A DNA stretch of 64,000 bases from Paraburkholderia caledonica NBRC 102488 (GTDB taxonomy: Bacteria; Pseudomonadota; Gammaproteobacteria; Burkholderiales; Burkholderiaceae), in the NCBI RefSeq assembly GCF_000685095.1, contig NZ_BAYE01000004.1:186001-250000 (forward strand), read 5' to 3'. Each line of letters begins with the position of its first letter. Positions within the stretch are counted from its first letter, which is position 1. Shown here in pieces: positions 8,663 to 18,417 of this stretch. The notes beneath the pieces were generated by a model, which saw only the letters and a list, made by a program, of their open reading frames with translations, was not told where the DNA came from and searched no databases. A program made the position numbers and the translations under genes.

Positions 8663-10963
8663 ATGCCGCACGCTCACGAGGCGCATGCCGGAACTGCCAC
8701 ACAGCGCGACGCCTGCGCCCACAACCACGAAGTGCATCGACATGACCATGCGGATGCAGGCTGTTGCGGCGCGTCGGCTCATGCGCCCGCGCAGTTGGAG
8801 GGACAGTTGCGGCCGTCCGAAGCGATTGGCGACGACGTGCGCACCGCGATCCGCATCATGCAAATGGATTGCCCGACCGAAGAAGCGCTGATCCGCAAGA
8901 AATTCAGTCGCATGCCGGACGTGCGCAGCATCGAGTTCAATCTCATGCAGCGCGTACTGACCGTCGTGCACGCGCACGGCGCGCTCGACTCGATTCTCGC
9001 CGCGCTTCGTTCGCTCGACTTCACGCCAGAAATCGCGGGCCCGGATTCACCGTCTTCGCAGCAAGGCGCTAAACAGCTCACTCAACCGGCCGCGCCTCGA
9101 CAGCCGAAGCCTTGGTGGCCGCTTGCTTTCGCGGGTGTCGCTGCGGCAGCTTCAGAGGCCGCAGGCTGGCTCGGCGCGCCCGCATGGATGGCAGCAAGCC
9201 TTGCGATCATCGCGATCGCTTCCTGCGGCCTGACGACGTACCGCAAGGGCTGGCTCGCCATTCGCCACGGCAACCTGAACATCAACGCGCTGATGAGCAT
9301 TGCGGTGACCGGCGCGTTGATCCTGCGCCAATGGCCTGAAGCGGCGATGGTGATGGTGCTCTTCACCGTCGCCGAACTGATCGAAGCGAAGTCGCTCGAC
9401 CGCGCCCGCAATGCAATCCAGGGGCTGATGCAACTCACGCCGGAACAGGCGAGCGTGCAGCAACCGGACGGCACGTGGCGCCTCATCGATCTCAACGCGA
9501 TCGCGCCCGGCGCGCTGGTTCGCGTGAGGCCGGGCGAGCGGATTGCGCTCGACGGAGAGATCGTTGCAGGGCGTTCTAGCGTGGATCAGGCGCCCATCAC
9601 GGGAGAAAGTCTGCCAGTGGACAAGGCCGCCGGAGATGCCGTGTTCGCAGGCACCGTCAACCAGACCGGCTCGTTCGACTACCGCGTGACGGCGGCGGCC
9701 AGCAACTCGACGCTTGCGCGCATCATTCACGCGGTTGAAGCAGCGCAAGGCACCAAAGCGCCCACACAACGTTTTGTCGATCAGTTCGCGCGCGTCTACA
9801 CGCCATGTGTGTTCGCCGTTGCTCTATTGGTGGCGCTCGTGCCGCCGCTCTTTTTCGACGGATCGTGGCATGCGTGGATCTACAAGGCGCTGGTGATGCT
9901 GGTGATCGCGTGTCCGTGCGCGCTCGTGATTTCTACGCCGGTGACGATCGTCAGCGGCCTTGCAGCAGCCGCTCGCAAGGGCATTCTCATCAAGGGCGGC
10001 ACTTTTCTGGAACAAGGGCGCAAGCTGACCCGCATGGCGTTCGACAAAACCGGCACGATCACGCACGGCAAACCGGTGCAAACCGATTTCGCGATGCTCG
10101 CCGATGCCGACGCCGACGCCGCACGTTGCCGTACGCTTGCCGCGAGTCTTGCGGCGCGCTCGGATCATCCTGTGTCGATGGCAATCGCTGCGGCGGCAAA
10201 GAACGACGGCGTGGGCAACGTCACTGTCGATTCGTTCGAAGCACTTCCGGGGCGCGGCGTGCGCGGCGAGATGAACGGCCTGACGTACTGGCTGGGCAAT
10301 CATCGGCTTGCTGAAGAACTCGGGCGGTGCTCGCCTTCACTTGAAGCGCGGCTCGGCGCGCTCGAACGTCAAGGCAAAACGGTGGTGTTGTTAAGCGACG
10401 CCAGACGCGTCCTCGCGCTGTTCGCCGTAGCGGATACGGTGAAGGAGACCAGTTCCGCCGCTATTGCCGAGTTGCACCGCGTGGGCGTCGCCACGGCCAT
10501 GCTCACCGGCGACAACCCGCATACCGCTGCTGCAATCGCTGAGCAAGTGGGTATCGACGAAGTGCGCGGCAATCAGTTGCCGCAAGACAAACTGGACGCA
10601 ATCGCGCAGTGGTCGGCCGACGGCGCGAAAATAGGCATGGTAGGCGACGGCATCAACGACGCGCCCGCGCTTGCACGCGCCGACATTGGCTTTGCGATGG
10701 GCGCGATGGGAACCGGTACGGCCATCGAAACCGCCGATGTCGCGTTGATGGACGACGACCTGCGCAAGATCCCGCTCTTCATCCGCCTGTCCAAAGCGAC
10801 GCACGGCGTGCTGGTGCAGAACATCGCGCTCGCGCTCGGCATCAAGAGCGTGTTCCTCGTGTTGACCGTGATGGGTCTCGGCACCATGTGGATGGCAGTC
10901 TTCGCCGATGTTGGCGCGAGTCTGCTTGTAGTGGCCAACGGCCTGCGCTTGCTGCGCAAATAG
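8663..10963 (+). CDS. cadA: Heavy-metal P1B-type ATPase (Cd/Zn/Pb efflux)
   Basis: A 766-residue metal exporter. The first 40 residues are histidine-rich (HAHEAHAG, HNHEVHRHDHADAGCC), a likely metal buffer. A heavy-metal-associated domain follows (IRIMQMDCPTEE, with the sequence DCPTEE in the metal loop). Catalytic motifs are TGES, the membrane CPC motif (CPCALVIS), the phosphorylation site DKTGTITHGKP, TGDN and GDGINDAPALA. These are the marks of ZntA/CadA-type transporters for Cd(II), Zn(II) and Pb(II). ATG 8663 has GAGGA at 8651-8655. Expression is presumably induced by metal through CadR. Confidence 0.94.
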   Translation: MPHAHEAHAGTATQRDACAHNHEVHRHDHADAGCCGASAHAPAQLEGQLRPSEAIGDDVRTAIRIMQMDCPTEEALIRKKFSRMPDVRSIEFNLMQRVLTVVHAHGALDSILAALRSLDFTPEIAGPDSPSSQQGAKQLTQPAAPRQPKPWWPLAFAGVAAAASEAAGWLGAPAWMAASLAIIAIASCGLTTYRKGWLAIRHGNLNINALMSIAVTGALILRQWPEAAMVMVLFTVAELIEAKSLDRARNAIQGLMQLTPEQASVQQPDGTWRLIDLNAIAPGALVRVRPGERIALDGEIVAGRSSVDQAPITGESLPVDKAAGDAVFAGTVNQTGSFDYRVTAAASNSTLARIIHAVEAAQGTKAPTQRFVDQFARVYTPCVFAVALLVALVPPLFFDGSWHAWIYKALVMLVIACPCALVISTPVTIVSGLAAAARKGILIKGGTFLEQGRKLTRMAFDKTGTITHGKPVQTDFAMLADADADAARCRTLAASLAARSDHPVSMAIAAAAKNDGVGNVTVDSFEALPGRGVRGEMNGLTYWLGNHRLAEELGRCSPSLEARLGALERQGKTVVLLSDARRVLALFAVADTVKETSSAAIAELHRVGVATAMLTGDNPHTAAAIAEQVGIDEVRGNQLPQDKLDAIAQWSADGAKIGMVGDGINDAPALARADIGFAMGAMGTGTAIETADVALMDDDLRKIPLFIRLSKATHGVLVQNIALALGIKSVFLVLTVMGLGTMWMAVFADVGASLLVVANGLRLLRK

Positions 10964-10993
10964 CAATGCGCAACGCGTCACGCTGTGAGTCAA

Positions 10994-12055
10994 CTAGTGC
11001 GCAGACGAACGGCTGCTCGCGACGGATTTAACGCCAATCGCAGCCTTCAACGTATCCGAGGGCCGCATGCCGAAGAGCTTGCGGTAATCGGTTGCAAACT
11101 GGCTCATGTGCCAGAAGCCCCAAGCGGCCGCCACGTCCTGCACCGAGCGGCAGTCCCGCGACGCATTGCACAGATCGCGGCGCGCGCCGTTCAGGCGGAT
11201 TGCTCGCACATACGTTGCCGGCGCCATACCGAGCACATCCTGAAAGCAGTATTGCAGCGTGCGCCGGCTCACATGCAGACGTTCGCAAAGCTCCGGCACA
11301 CCGACCGCGCGATCGCGATTGGCGAGCACATAATCGCGCGCGTCAGAGACGATCGACTGACGGCGCGCACGCGCCGGCATTGCCGTCGGTTCACAAGAAG
11401 CCGGCAATGCGCCAGCGTCGAACAGCTCCGCCAGCACCGACGCCTGCAAGTTCTCCCGCGCGGCCGACGGCAACGGCGCAGCGCTCGCCGCACCATGCGC
11501 GAGAAGCTCGCGCAGCAAAGCGCACATACGCTCCTTGCGGGCCATGCCGATCGTCACGACCTCGGTATCCGGCAATGGCTCGACAAGACTCACGCGCTCC
11601 ACGTCCGCCGCGTAGCGACGCAACATCTCTCCCTTCACGACCACACCGAAAATCTCGTAGCCTGCCGACGTCAGTAGTTCGAACTCGACGCCACCCGGAC
11701 GAAAGGCGAGCGCGTCGCCGCCGATGATTTGCGCGTCGATGCGACCCGAGCCTGCGCGGCACGTCGGAATACCAAACCAGTACGCGTCTTTCTGCACTTC
11801 GCAGGTTTGCCTCAAGGTGTGGCTCGTCGTTTCGACAAATACCTGCATGTGATCGAGGCACAACTCCGTCAAGCCACCAACAAAGCTTCCCGCCGTCAAC
11901 TGGTCGTACGTCTGGTGCCAGCCGTGAAGATTGCGCGCCTGTTCGTCCGCGTCGTGGGCGACACGGGTCTGAACGCAAAAGCTTGGCTGCGGCACGAGCG
12001 TGGAGCTTGTGGACACGGCGCTCGCCGGGTTGCTGCTGAGGGTTCCGATCGTCAT
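10994..12055 (-). CDS. AraC-family regulator, EutR-like
   Basis: A 353-residue regulator whose C-terminal 110 residues hold AraC helix-turn-helix motifs (VPELCERLHVSRRTLQYCFQ and SVQDVAAAWGFWHMSQFA). The last element ends with the GMRPSDTL pattern. The long N-terminal half (from about residue 40) is the ligand-sensing part found in EutR-like proteins. It is divergent from acetaldehyde dehydrogenase and next to ethanolamine ammonia-lyase genes, so control of ethanolamine breakdown is likely. The start at ATG 12055 is uncertain: the frame is open far upstream and no strong ribosome site is visible; ATG 12106 is an alternative. Confidence 0.82.
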   Translation of the reverse strand: MTIGTLSSNPASAVSTSSTLVPQPSFCVQTRVAHDADEQARNLHGWHQTYDQLTAGSFVGGLTELCLDHMQVFVETTSHTLRQTCEVQKDAYWFGIPTCRAGSGRIDAQIIGGDALAFRPGGVEFELLTSAGYEIFGVVVKGEMLRRYAADVERVSLVEPLPDTEVVTIGMARKERMCALLRELLAHGAASAAPLPSAARENLQASVLAELFDAGALPASCEPTAMPARARRQSIVSDARDYVLANRDRAVGVPELCERLHVSRRTLQYCFQDVLGMAPATYVRAIRLNGARRDLCNASRDCRSVQDVAAAWGFWHMSQFATDYRKLFGMRPSDTLKAAIGVKSVASSRSSAH

Positions 12056-12399
12056 GGCGAATCCGCGCAATGGAGTATCGAAGAGAAAAAACAAGGCAAG
12101 TCCCATGCCGATCGCACGCGCCTGCTTACTGCAGTGACCAGCTCGGCACGCGCCGCGCCGCTGTTCAATTCGTGAACAGCAACAACCGCGTTGATCAGAA
12201 ACGACGCGCCACCCTCCGTCGATTCGAGGCAAAAACACGCACCCCGGTGCGCCGGTGCCTGCTGCGCGTGCACGGCTCACCAGCCGGGTGCATTGGCATA
12301 GATCTGGCTCTACGGTGACGCGGCCGACTTCAACGGATTGCAACCGAGCGCAACGTCGCGCCGGCTATTGCCCATTCAGACAATGTGAGGAGCACACAG
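12056..12399. promoter_or_regulatory. Divergent control region, regulator / acetaldehyde dehydrogenase
   Basis: This 344-bp gap contains a perfect inverted repeat, GCTGTTCA-ATTCG-TGAACAGC (12160-12180), a strong candidate operator. Near 12294-12309 the bases GG (12295-12296) and GC (12307-12308) are 10 bp apart inside TTGGCAT...TGGCT, resembling a sigma-54 -24/-12 element, about 90 bp before the dehydrogenase start. Neither site has been tested. Confidence 0.5.
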
Positions 12400-13920
12400 A
12401 TGAATCACGCGGAGATGCAGTTTCTGACGACCGAATTCCCCTTCAAGAAGCAATATGCGAACTTTATCGGCGGCGAATGGGTGAAGCCCGCGGGGGGCGA
12501 ATACTTCGACAACGTCTCGCCGATAACAGGCGAGCCATTCACCTCGATCCCACGTTCGCGCGAGGCGGATATCGAACTCGCGCTCGACGCAGCGCACCGC
12601 GCTAAAGCGGCTTGGGGCAAAACCTCGACGACCGATCGCGCGAACATTCTGAACCGCATTGCGGACCGGATGGAAGCGAACTTGCAGCGTCTCGCCGTTG
12701 CTGAAACGATCGACAACGGCAAGCCGCTGCGCGAAACAATGGCCGCCGATATTCCGCTTGCCATCGACCATTTCCGCTATTTCGCCGGCGCGGTGCGTGC
12801 TCAGGAAGGTTCGATCTCCGAGATCGACGACGACACCGTTGCATATCATTTCCACGAACCGCTCGGCGTGGTAGGCCAGATCATCCCGTGGAATTTCCCG
12901 ATCCTCATGGCCGTGTGGAAACTTGCGCCCGCGCTCGCGGCCGGCAACTGTGTCGTGCTCAAGCCGGCAGAGCAAACACCTGCGTCGATTCTTGTGCTGG
13001 TGGAGCTGATTCAGGATCTGCTGCCCGCCGGCGTGCTGAATGTGGTGAACGGCTTCGGTCTGGAAGCGGGCAAGCCACTGGCATCGAGCAAGCGCATCGC
13101 GAAGATCGCCTTTACCGGTGAGACCACGACCGGCCGCCTCATCATGCAATACGCGAGTCAGAACATCATTCCTGTCACGCTAGAACTCGGCGGCAAGAGC
13201 CCCAATATTTTCTTCGCCGACGTGATGAATCAGGACGACAGCTACTTCGACAAGGCACTCGAAGGCTTCGCGATGTTTGCGCTGAATCAGGGCGAAGTAT
13301 GTACCTGTCCGTCGCGCGTGCTGATCGACGAAAAGATCTACGACAGTTTCATGGAGCGAGCATTGAAGCGCGTCGCGGCCATTACGCAAGGTCACCCGCT
13401 CGACACGCGGACGATGATTGGTGCGCAGGCTTCGCAGGAACAGTTGGAGAAGATTCTGTCTTATGTCGATCTCGGCAAGCAGGAGGGCGCCGAGTGTCTG
13501 ATTGGCGGCGAGCGCAACACGTTGAGCGGTGAGTTGAGCAAAGGCTATTACGTGAAGCCGACCGTGTTTCGCGGTCACAACAAAATGCGCATCTTCCAGG
13601 AAGAGATCTTTGGGCCGGTTGTTTCAGTGACCACGTTCAAGACCGAAGATGAAGCACTCGAGATCGCCAACGATACGCTCTACGGTTTGGGCGCCGGTGT
13701 ATGGACTCGCGACGGCACGCGCGCTTATCGCTTTGGCCGGCAGATCCAGGCGGGCCGGGTGTGGACCAATTGCTATCACGCGTATCCGGCGCACGCGGCG
13801 TTTGGCGGCTACAAGCAATCGGGCATCGGCCGGGAAAATCACAAGATGATGCTCGACCACTATCAGCAAACCAAGAACCTCCTCGTCAGCTATAGCGAGA
13901 AGCCGCTCGGTTTCTTCTAA
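12400..13920 (+). CDS. NAD-dependent acetaldehyde dehydrogenase (AldB/ExaC type)
   Basis: A 506-residue aldehyde dehydrogenase. It carries the oxyanion motif PWNFP, the general base in [12 protein letters not shown] and the catalytic cysteine in [11 protein letters not shown]; the CTCPS form is typical of the AldB/ExaC acetaldehyde dehydrogenase group. The C-terminus (SEKPLGFF) also fits. In ethanolamine breakdown it would oxidise the acetaldehyde made by EutBC to acetate. ATG 12400 is preceded by GAGGAG about 9 bp upstream. The DUF779 gene follows after a hairpin; this gene pair is often found together. Confidence 0.93.
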   Translation: MNHAEMQFLTTEFPFKKQYANFIGGEWVKPAGGEYFDNVSPITGEPFTSIPRSREADIELALDAAHRAKAAWGKTSTTDRANILNRIADRMEANLQRLAVAETIDNGKPLRETMAADIPLAIDHFRYFAGAVRAQEGSISEIDDDTVAYHFHEPLGVVGQIIPWNFPILMAVWKLAPALAAGNCVVLKPAEQTPASILVLVELIQDLLPAGVLNVVNGFGLEAGKPLASSKRIAKIAFTGETTTGRLIMQYASQNIIPVTLELGGKSPNIFFADVMNQDDSYFDKALEGFAMFALNQGEVCTCPSRVLIDEKIYDSFMERALKRVAAITQGHPLDTRTMIGAQASQEQLEKILSYVDLGKQEGAECLIGGERNTLSGELSKGYYVKPTVFRGHNKMRIFQEEIFGPVVSVTTFKTEDEALEIANDTLYGLGAGVWTRDGTRAYRFGRQIQAGRVWTNCYHAYPAHAAFGGYKQSGIGRENHKMMLDHYQQTKNLLVSYSEKPLGFF

Positions 13921-13947
13921 GCGTTCGCGGCGAAGTGTTAATTACAG

Positions 13948-13978
13948 AGCGAGCCGCATTGTGCGGCTCGCTGTGTTT
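13948..13978 (+). terminator. Hairpin between acetaldehyde dehydrogenase and DUF779 genes
   Basis: A perfect 11-bp stem, AGCGAGCCGCA (13948-13958) with TGCGGCTCGCT (13962-13972), has a 3-nt loop and is followed by GTGTTTAA. The weak U-tract and the co-directional gene 20 bp on suggest partial termination or an mRNA-stabilising hairpin. Confidence 0.6.
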
Positions 13979-13991
13979 AAGCGAGGGTACG

Positions 13992-14387
13992 ATGACCGAG
14001 GGAAAAGAAGTAGCGCGCGTAATTGCGACTCCTGCCGCTATCCAGTTGATCGACTCGTTGCGCGCGGAACATGGCGAGGTGCTGTTTCATCAATCCGGCG
14101 GATGCTGCGACGGCAGCGCACCGATGCTGTTTCCGCAGAGCGAATTCATGGTTGGCTCGTCCGACGTGAAACTCGGCACTTTGGCAGGCGTGCCGTTTTA
14201 CATGAGCGATTCACAGTTCGAGTACTGGCAGCACACGCAGTTGATTATCGACGTGGTGCCGGGCAACGGTGGCATGTTCTCGCTGGAACGGCCAAGCGGT
14301 CTGCGCTTTCTGACGCGTTCCCGCTTGTTCGACGACGACGAGAATGCGTGGCTCGAAGCGCATCCCGTACAGCGTGTCGATGCGTGA
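13992..14387 (+). CDS. DUF779 protein linked to acetaldehyde dehydrogenase
   Basis: A 131-residue protein of the DUF779 family, recognised by the QSGGCCDGSAPMLF motif with its cysteine pair and by the YWQHTQLIIDVVPG segment. Genes of this family typically sit beside aldehyde dehydrogenase genes; the biochemical role is not established, and metal or redox binding through the cysteine pair is possible. ATG 13992 has GAGGG at 13983-13987. The stop codon is only 1 bp from the stop of the convergent eutC. Confidence 0.85.
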   Translation: MTEGKEVARVIATPAAIQLIDSLRAEHGEVLFHQSGGCCDGSAPMLFPQSEFMVGSSDVKLGTLAGVPFYMSDSQFEYWQHTQLIIDVVPGNGGMFSLERPSGLRFLTRSRLFDDDENAWLEAHPVQRVDA

Positions 14388-14388
14388 G

Positions 14389-15210
14389 TCAGCCCGCAGC
14401 TGAGTTCGGGTTCGGGTTTGCGCTTGGTGCCACCTCTGCGCTGATTGCGGCTGTTGCCGGCGCGCCGGGCAGCGATGCGTCGCTATCGTCTTTCAGGCCC
14501 ACGCCGGTGACGCCCAGGCGCCGTGCATGGGTAAGCAGATAAAGTAGTTTGTGCGCGGCAAGCGGATAATCGAGTCCTTCAGGGCGCACGTTTGAGATGC
14601 AATTGCGTTGTGCGTCGCTGCAGCCCACTTTCGGCGCGTATGTAATGTAGACGCCGAGACTATCCGGCGAGCTGAGACCCGGCCGCTCCCCGATCAGCAT
14701 CACGACGATCTTTGCATTCAGCAACTCGCCGATCTCGTCACCGAGTGCAACGCGTGCCTGCCGCGCGACTACAACTGGACCGATCGCCCAATCCACGAGC
14801 TGCGGAGTGACGGCTTGCAACAACGGAACGGCTTGTTTCGACGCGGCAAACGCAGACAAGCCGTCGCCAATCACGAACGCTACATCGGGCGACTCGTCGG
14901 GTAATTGCGCGAGCGCTGCGCGACTCTCTTCGGATAAGCGCCGGCCAAGGTCGGGACGCCGCAAGTAGTGCTCGCGGTCGGGCGCAGCGCTGTGCACATC
15001 CAGCGTTCTGAAGTTCTGCGCACGCAGTTGCGCGTGCAATGCGTCTGTATCGAGCGGATGATGCACGGCGTCGCGCGCTTGCGCATGCGAAAGATTGAAC
15101 GCGAGTAAAGGCGCAGTCGGCAGGCTGTTGCCTGCTCGACCCAATGCAATGCGCGCGTTGGTGAATTGGCGCAGTGCATTCCAGGGATTCTTGTCGACAG
15201 AGTCGCTCAT
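14389..15210 (-). CDS. eutC: Ethanolamine ammonia-lyase small subunit
   Basis: A 273-residue small subunit of the coenzyme-B12-dependent enzyme that converts ethanolamine to acetaldehyde and ammonia. Family segments include LGRAGNSLPT, FNLSHAQARDAV, VIGDGLSA, LIGERPGLSSPDSLGVY and the cysteine-containing CISNVRPEGL. ATG 15210 overlaps the stop of eutB by four bases (ATGA), so the subunits are translationally coupled. A short low-complexity tail after DDSDAS is rich in Ala and Pro and is probably dispensable. Confidence 0.95.
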   Translation of the reverse strand: MSDSVDKNPWNALRQFTNARIALGRAGNSLPTAPLLAFNLSHAQARDAVHHPLDTDALHAQLRAQNFRTLDVHSAAPDREHYLRRPDLGRRLSEESRAALAQLPDESPDVAFVIGDGLSAFAASKQAVPLLQAVTPQLVDWAIGPVVVARQARVALGDEIGELLNAKIVVMLIGERPGLSSPDSLGVYITYAPKVGCSDAQRNCISNVRPEGLDYPLAAHKLLYLLTHARRLGVTGVGLKDDSDASLPGAPATAAISAEVAPSANPNPNSAAG

Positions 15211-16601
15211 TCGATACCCATCCAGTCGCGCACGCCTTCCAGCAACGGTTGTTGTGCCGACGCGCTCAACAAGGCGCCGCGCGCGTCGGCGATGTGCATC
15301 GACTCAAGCCATTCTTCAAACTCCGGTGCGCGGCGCAAGCCGAGAACATCGCGCACATAGAGTGCATCGTGGAAAGAAGTGCTCTGATAATTGAGCATCA
15401 CATCGTCTGCGCCCGGAATGCCCATGATGAAATTGATGCCGGCCACGCCGAGCAACGTGAGCAGGTTGTCCATGTCGTCCTGGTCGGCTTCCGCATGATT
15501 CGTGTAGCAGATGTCGCAACCCATCGGCACGCCCAGCAGCTTGCCGCAAAAATGATCTTCGAGACCCGCGCGCGTAATCTGCTTGCCGTCGTACAGATAT
15601 TCCGGGCCGATAAAACCGACCACGGTATTCACGAGAAACGGATTGAACTTGCGTGCAACCGCATAGGCGCGCACTTCACAAGTTTGTTGATCGACGCCGA
15701 AATGCGCGTCCGCCGACAACGCACTGCCCTGCCCCGTTTCGAAGTACATCAGGTTGTTGCCTACGGTACCGCGCTTTAGCGACAGCCCCGCTTCATACGC
15801 TTCCTGGAGCAGCGAAAGTGAGATTCCGAAACCGGCGTTCGCTTTTTCGGTGCCTGCAATCGACTGAAACACGAGGTCGACGGGTGCGCCTTTTTCGATG
15901 GCGGCGATCGTGTTGGTGACGTGCGTCAGCACGCACGATTGTGTCGGCACCTGATAGCGCTGCCGGAATTCATCGACCATCACCAGCAGTCTGGTGATCG
16001 CTGCAAGATTGTCGCTGGCCGGGTTGATGCCGATCATCGCATCGCCACAACCGTACATGAGGCCGTCGAGCATCGAGGCTGCGATGCCCTTCACGTCATC
16101 TGTCGGATGATTCGGTTGCAAACGCACCGACATGTGCCCCGGCAAGCCGACCGTGTTGCGAAAGCGCGTGATTACCGGACGCTTGCGCGCCGCTGCGATC
16201 AGGTCCTGATTGCGCATGAGCTTTGACACGGCCGCGACCATTTCAGGCGTGAGGCCGGCGGCGATGCGCGTGAGCGCATTGGCATTCGTCGTTGTGCTCA
16301 GGAGCCAGTTGCGAAAGTCGCCCACCGTCAGGTGCGAAATTTCGGCGAACGCCTGCGGCGAATGATCGTCGATGACGAGGCGCGTGACTTCGTCGCTTTC
16401 ATACGGAATCAGCGCTTCGTTGAGGAACGTGCGTAGCGGCACTTCGGCGAGTGCCATCTTCGCGGCCACGCGCTCCTCTTCGCTCGCCGCCGCGACGCCT
16501 GCGAGTTGATCGCCGGAGCGTTGCGGGCTCGCCTTCGCCATGAGTGTCTTCAGATCGGCGAAGCGATAGGTACGGCTGCCGATTGTCTCCGTATAGCTCA
16601 T
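15207..16601 (-). CDS. eutB: Ethanolamine ammonia-lyase large subunit
   Basis: A 464-residue catalytic subunit of ethanolamine ammonia-lyase, a TIM barrel that binds substrate and adenosylcobalamin. It shows the conserved strings VGLPGHMSVRLQPNHP, DAMIGINPA, FETGQGSALSADAH, GPEYLYDGKQI and the cysteine-bearing MGCDICYTNHAEAD. The length is normal. It lies between the permease gene (43 bp upstream) and eutC (4-bp overlap), forming a permease-eutB-eutC operon. No eutA reactivase or microcompartment shell gene is present in the window. Confidence 0.96.
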   Translation of the reverse strand: MSYTETIGSRTYRFADLKTLMAKASPQRSGDQLAGVAAASEEERVAAKMALAEVPLRTFLNEALIPYESDEVTRLVIDDHSPQAFAEISHLTVGDFRNWLLSTTTNANALTRIAAGLTPEMVAAVSKLMRNQDLIAAARKRPVITRFRNTVGLPGHMSVRLQPNHPTDDVKGIAASMLDGLMYGCGDAMIGINPASDNLAAITRLLVMVDEFRQRYQVPTQSCVLTHVTNTIAAIEKGAPVDLVFQSIAGTEKANAGFGISLSLLQEAYEAGLSLKRGTVGNNLMYFETGQGSALSADAHFGVDQQTCEVRAYAVARKFNPFLVNTVVGFIGPEYLYDGKQITRAGLEDHFCGKLLGVPMGCDICYTNHAEADQDDMDNLLTLLGVAGINFIMGIPGADDVMLNYQSTSFHDALYVRDVLGLRRAPEFEEWLESMHIADARGALLSASAQQPLLEGVRDWMGIE

Positions 16602-16644
16602 TTTTACGACTCCAGCGCCGCTGCGCGCGCAGCGGCTTCATCCG

Positions 16645-18048
16645 TCATTCTTCGAGCAATGCGTCCGCCGGCGCGGCCTCGCGTTGATGGCGCGTCAACA
16701 GAAAATAGACGTAGCCTAGCGCGAGGAAGATTGCGAACACCACTGCCACCAGAAAGTTGAAGTACACCATGGTCGCCAGACAGATCACCGCGGCAACCAG
16801 CGCGAACGCCGGGAACAGCGGAAACAGCGGCGCGCGGAACGGACGCTCCATGTTCGGCTCCGTGCGGCGCAGCTTGAAAAGCGACAACATACTGATGATA
16901 TACATCACGATAGCGCCAAACACGGACATCGTCACGATGTTCGCCGTGAGTGTCTGGCCGCCGAACTGGATCAGCTCGTCACTGTAGATCGCTGCGATGC
17001 CGATCACGCCGCCGGCCAGAATCGCGCGATGCGGCGTCTTGAAGCGCGGATGTACTTTGGAGAGCCACTCAGGCAGATAGCCCGCGCGTGCCAGCGCGAA
17101 GATCTGCCGCGAATAGCCGAGGATGATCCCGTGAAACGACGCGACCAGACCGAACAGGCCGAGCCAGACGAGCATGTGCATCCAGCCGCTGTGTTCGCCG
17201 ACGATGAACTTCATCGCCTGAGGCAACGGATCGTTGATGTTCGACAGCTTGGTCCAGTCGCCGGCTGCGCCTGCGAACACCATCACACCGATGGCCAGCA
17301 CAACGAGCGTCAGGATGCCGGCGACGTAGGCAATGGGAATCGAGCGCTTCGGGTTTTTCGCTTCTTCCGCGGCCATTGCAACGCCTTCGATCGCGAGGAA
17401 GAACCAGATCGCGAACGGGATGGCCGCGAACATGCCGTTGAACGAGCCCATGCTGAATGTATCCGCGCCGGCCCATCCGCCTTTCGTGAAGTTAGACCAC
17501 TGGAAGCCCGGCGATACGACGCCCATGAAGACGAGCAGTTCGAAGATCGCGAGCAACGTCACGCACAACTCGAAAGCCGCCGCGATCTGCACGCCAACGA
17601 TATTCAGCGCCATGAAGACGAGATACGCGCCCATTGCAGCGTGTTTCGGCTCGAGACCAGGAAACTGCACGTGCAGATAAGCGCCGATTGCAAGCGCAAT
17701 GGCCGGTGGCGCGAACACGAATTCGACGAGCGTCGCCGCGCCGGCCAGATAACCGCCGGTCGGACCGAACGCGTGACGCGCGTAAGCGAACGGGCCGCCC
17801 GCGTGTGGAATCGACGTGGTGAGTTCGGTGAAACTGAAAATGAAGGTCGTGTACATCGCGGCAATAAAGATCGCCGTGACAACGAAGCCGAGCGTACCCG
17901 CGCTCGCCCATCCATAGCTCCAGCCAAAGTATTCGCCGGAGATCACGAGGCCAACCGCGATGCCCCATAGCTGCCACGTGCCGAGCGTCTGCTTCAACTC
18001 GTGATGCGTGACTTTACCGACGTGCTGACCGCTGGACTCTGATTTCAT
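16645..18048 (-). CDS. eat: Ethanolamine permease (APC family)
   Basis: A 467-residue inner-membrane transporter of the amino-acid/polyamine/organocation superfamily, with about 12 hydrophobic segments. The start LKQTLGTWQLWGIAVGLVIS and the motifs ISGEYFGWSYGW and TTSIPHAGGPFAYARHAFG are typical of proton-linked ethanolamine permeases. It would import the substrate for EutBC, encoded next in the operon. ATG 18048 has GGAGCG upstream on the minus strand; the 39 upstream in-frame codons are not membrane-like and are left out. Confidence 0.92.
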   Translation of the reverse strand: MKSESSGQHVGKVTHHELKQTLGTWQLWGIAVGLVISGEYFGWSYGWASAGTLGFVVTAIFIAAMYTTFIFSFTELTTSIPHAGGPFAYARHAFGPTGGYLAGAATLVEFVFAPPAIALAIGAYLHVQFPGLEPKHAAMGAYLVFMALNIVGVQIAAAFELCVTLLAIFELLVFMGVVSPGFQWSNFTKGGWAGADTFSMGSFNGMFAAIPFAIWFFLAIEGVAMAAEEAKNPKRSIPIAYVAGILTLVVLAIGVMVFAGAAGDWTKLSNINDPLPQAMKFIVGEHSGWMHMLVWLGLFGLVASFHGIILGYSRQIFALARAGYLPEWLSKVHPRFKTPHRAILAGGVIGIAAIYSDELIQFGGQTLTANIVTMSVFGAIVMYIISMLSLFKLRRTEPNMERPFRAPLFPLFPAFALVAAVICLATMVYFNFLVAVVFAIFLALGYVYFLLTRHQREAAPADALLEE

Positions 18049-18417
18049 CGGGCGCTCCGTGAGTTTGCCGCTTGCTCGACGCCGCAAGGCTTTGCGGTGT
18101 GCGGGCAGGCAGGCTTTCGCCGATGGTAGTGAGCCATTATTCGAGGTGGTATCGAAATTCGGCAAAGTTGGGGGATGGTCGGTGGAGGGGTGAGTGGTTT
18201 GCTGGCGGTCTGTGTGCGCTCCCTTTGGTTCTTATAACCTTTGTATGTGTATATGTAGTAATAGTTAACAAGGCGAGTTGATGCTTGTGGATAAGATCAT
18301 GGCTGTATCCGGCTGGATCCAAACGTCATCCTCAACGTCTACTTGGACACGCGCACCCGGCTGACATAGCTGTTAGAGGTCCAGCAGCTGCCACAGTACA
18401 ACTCGCCGTCTTCGACA
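18049..18417. other. Intergenic region upstream of ethanolamine permease
   Basis: About 370 bp without a supported gene; it should include the eat promoter. It becomes A/T-rich around 18230-18275, marking the left edge of the T6SS island. One sequence equal to a DnaA box (18286-18294) is present but isolated. Confidence 0.5.

Noticed and set aside
12056..12343. Long N-terminal extension of the EutR-like regulator (about 96 codons)
   Set aside because: The extra part is cysteine- and arginine-rich, crosses the palindromic operator candidate and does not look like the family's N-terminus.
18286..18294. Perfect DnaA box sequence upstream of the ethanolamine permease
   Set aside because: A single 9-mer far from dnaA with no other boxes or origin features nearby; it can occur by chance.
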